Of a stretch of DNA of 7,348 nt, positions 6,077 through 7,348 are shown piece by piece. Made by a program: the position numbers and the translations under genes. The DNA is taken from positions 1-7,348 of the forward strand of contig CAJUII010000132.1 of NCBI GenBank assembly GCA_910586405.1, given 5' to 3'. Source of the stretch: an uncultured Lachnospiraceae bacterium (GTDB lineage: Bacteria; Bacillota; Clostridia; Lachnospirales; Lachnospiraceae). Numbering within the stretch: position 1 is the first letter of the stretch; every line of letters begins with the position of its first letter. The notes under the pieces were generated by a model. It searched no databases. It saw only the letters and a program-made list of their open reading frames with translations, and had not been told where the DNA came from.

Positions 6077-6982
6077 ATGCCAATTAAAGTACAGAAGGAT
6101 TTGCCGGCAAAAGGGATATTGGAGAATGAAAATATATTTGTGATGGATGAGAACCGCGCGGTGCACCAGGATATCCGTCCGCTGCAAGTATGTATTTTAA
6201 ATCTGATGCCTGTAAAACAGGACACAGAGCTACAGCTTTTGCGTGCGTTATCCAACACGCCGCTGCAAGTTGATGTCACATTTTTGATGGTGACAAGCCA
6301 TGTATCGCTCAATACTTCAGCGAATCATCTTAATCGGTTTTATACAACGTTTGAGCAGATTATGGATAAGCGCTATGATGGATTGATCATCACGGGGGCG
6401 CCCGTGGAAGATATTGCATTTGAAGAAGTCGATTACTGGCAGGAAGTATGCGATATTATGGACTGGGCACAAGAGCATGTGACCTCAACTCTTCACATCT
6501 GTTGGGGGGCACAGGCAGGCTTTTATCATTATTATGGGATTCAAAAACACCTTTTGCCGGAAAAGCTGTTTGGACTGTATTCGCATAAAGTACAGAATCG
6601 AAAAGTTCCACTGGTGCGCGGATTTGACGATTTCTTTCTCGCGCCGCACAGCCGTCATACAGAGACGCCGGCGGCAGATATACATCATTGTAATGATGTT
6701 ACGGTGCTTGCTGAATCAGAAGAGGCAGGCGTGTTTTTGGCATACGCTGAGAATGGCAGGAAAATCTTTGTAAACGGACATCCTGAATATGATCGCTACA
6801 CATTGGATGCGGAATACAAACGAGATTTGGGCAAGGGACTGCCGATACATATTCCAAGAAATTATTATCCAAAGGATGACCCTTCCAGAAAGCCTGAACT
6901 ACAATGGCGGTCGCATAGTAATAATTTATATACAAATTGGCTTAATTATTACGTGTACCAGACAACGCCGTATGAGTGGTAG
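6077..6982 (+). CDS. metA: Homoserine O-acyltransferase MetA, predicted acetyl-CoA type
   Basis: MetA activates L-homoserine by acylating its hydroxyl, the first committed step from homoserine to methionine, in the cytoplasm. The 301-residue protein matches the family's usual length of about 300. The start MPIKVQKDLPA and the segment LNLMPVKQDTELQLLRALSNTP-like (42-62) are hallmark regions. The catalytic set sits at the standard numbers: nucleophile C142 in HICWGAQAG, H235 in NGHPEYDRY and E237. Position 111 is Glu (GAPVE, 107-111). In characterised MetA enzymes Glu111 goes with acetyl-CoA and Gly111 with succinyl-CoA, so acetyl transfer (EC 2.3.1.31) is predicted although many databases name the family succinyltransferase. 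It is the last gene of the run. There is no S-box or T-box leader next to it, so any methionine control must act at the operon promoter or on the enzyme. Confidence 0.95.
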   Translation: MPIKVQKDLPAKGILENENIFVMDENRAVHQDIRPLQVCILNLMPVKQDTELQLLRALSNTPLQVDVTFLMVTSHVSLNTSANHLNRFYTTFEQIMDKRYDGLIITGAPVEDIAFEEVDYWQEVCDIMDWAQEHVTSTLHICWGAQAGFYHYYGIQKHLLPEKLFGLYSHKVQNRKVPLVRGFDDFFLAPHSRHTETPAADIHHCNDVTVLAESEEAGVFLAYAENGRKIFVNGHPEYDRYTLDAEYKRDLGKGLPIHIPRNYYPKDDPSRKPELQWRSHSNNLYTNWLNYYVYQTTPYEW

Positions 6983-7053
6983 GAAATCCGCATAATTGCT
7001 AGGTTTTATGTGCGTTTGAGAGACTATTAAAACTCACGTATTTTCACGGCTAA

Positions 7054-7098
7054 ATGGTGTAGTAGATGGTGTAGTAACACAAGATAAATGGTGTAGTA
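7054..7098 (+). repeat. Three copies of the 11-bp motif ATGGTGTAGTA
   Basis: Exact copies lie at 7054-7064, 7066-7076 and 7088-7098, with start-to-start spacing of 12 and 22 bp, about one and two DNA turns. Copies 1 and 3 share a longer 14-base form beginning TAA. The region is not coding, since the motif itself contains stop codons. Same-face spacing fits multiple binding sites for one protein. Arm-type sites of a tyrosine recombinase, or iterons of a small replicon, are possible readings; none is proven here. Confidence 0.85.
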
Positions 7099-7144
7099 AA
7101 AAAATGCAGAAAAGAGCCTTGATAATAACTGAATGTAGTGCATA

Positions 7145-7172
7145 AAAAATCCCTTTTGACCGAGGGATTTTT
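7145..7172. terminator. Bidirectional intrinsic terminator
   Basis: AAAAATCCCT at 7145-7154 pairs perfectly over ten bases with AGGGATTTTT at 7163-7172 around an 8-base loop. The A run on one side and T run on the other make it an intrinsic terminator on both strands. It would end the metA transcript, though 162 bp after the metA stop, and also a minus-strand gene whose reading frame closes at 7187, 14 bp away. Confidence 0.85.
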
Positions 7173-7186
7173 ATCATGGGATATTT

Positions 7187-7348
7187 TCAAGCTTCTTCAT
7201 CAAATATATTCCTGTCGCTTTGTAACCATTTGAGAAAAGGTAAACCATTAAATTCTGGTGAGTTCTTATTTTTTAATTTGTGTAAGTTATTACACACGAC
7301 TTTACAACTTTATAAATGATACCCTTGCTGTTGAATCAACTGTTTTAG
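7187..7348 (-). pseudogene. 3' remnant of an unrecognised gene, interrupted by an in-frame stop, running off the window
   Basis: On the minus strand a coding-like frame enters at the window end and closes with TGA at 7187-7189, 14 bp before the symmetric terminator. It is interrupted once by TAA at 7310-7312. The 40 codons after the TAA have no ATG and end in a plausible C-terminus, ...PFLKWLQSDRNIFDEEA. A second minus frame is open from the window end to a TAA about 10 bases further on (7300-7302), reading TARVSFIKL, so a frameshift is as likely as a nonsense change. I do not recognise the product. The stretch is about 29% GC by hand count, well below the genes to the left. Alternatively, a gene truly ends at 7310 and the rest is chance. 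Confidence 0.4.

Larger units (their letters stand above)
6983..7348. other. Right-hand region without an intact gene
   Basis: This 366-bp stretch holds, in order: about 70 bp of nondescript DNA after metA, the triple 11-bp motif (7054-7098), a short AT-rich spacer, the symmetric terminator (7145-7172) and the broken minus-strand frame (7187-7348). I see no complete open frame of useful length on either strand and no plus-strand promoter. The fall in GC beyond the terminator marks a change in the kind of DNA. Confidence 0.7.

Noticed and set aside
6989..7014. Terminator directly after metA (CGCATA pairing with TGTGCG)
   Set aside because: It has only six pairs including a G/T, a 14-base loop and just three T residues after it; the hairpin at 7145-7172 is far stronger.
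7054..7098. CRISPR array
   Set aside because: The units are 11 bp with spacers of 1 and 11 bp, far too short for CRISPR repeats and spacers.

Overview
This is a plus-strand chromosomal segment that looks like a Clostridia genome, most likely Lachnospiraceae. The reasons are the strong purine-rich ribosome binding sites, moderate GC in the genes, a tRNA without an encoded CCA, and a divergent NAD-dependent DNA ligase of a kind I remember from that family. That placement is an inference from memory; no search was run.

Layout. The window opens inside a tRNA-Arg(CCG) (1-64). Next comes a single-pass membrane protein with two C-terminal bacterial SH3-like repeats (105-1586). A consensus-like promoter (1600-1629) and a hairpin (1645-1685) separate it from a same-strand run of five genes: a Gfo/Idh/MocA oxidoreductase (1721-2773), a 143-residue helical protein of unknown function (2831-3262), an RluF-type 23S rRNA pseudouridine synthase (3273-3989), ligA (4096-6072) and metA (6077-6982). 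Spacing is tight at the small gene/rluF junction and at ligA/metA. I see no convincing terminator inside the run, so it may be one operon, although the products belong to unrelated processes: a sugar or diol type redox step, ribosome modification, DNA replication and repair, and methionine synthesis.

The right edge is different. After metA there are three copies of an 11-bp motif (7054-7098), a strong symmetric terminator (7145-7172), and about 175 bp of much AT-richer DNA (about 29% GC by hand count). On the minus strand this DNA carries the eroded 3' end of an unrecognised gene. It may be the edge of an acquired or decaying element.

I found no complete new system. The most useful observations are: (1) an imperfect tandem duplication of the rluF 3' end, which supplies a false upstream start for ligA; (2) non-canonical residues at nucleotide-contact positions of LigA; (3) a hairpin that loops out the ribosome binding site of the unknown small gene; (4) a promoter firing directly into a hairpin; and (5) the motif array with the degraded gene at the right end.
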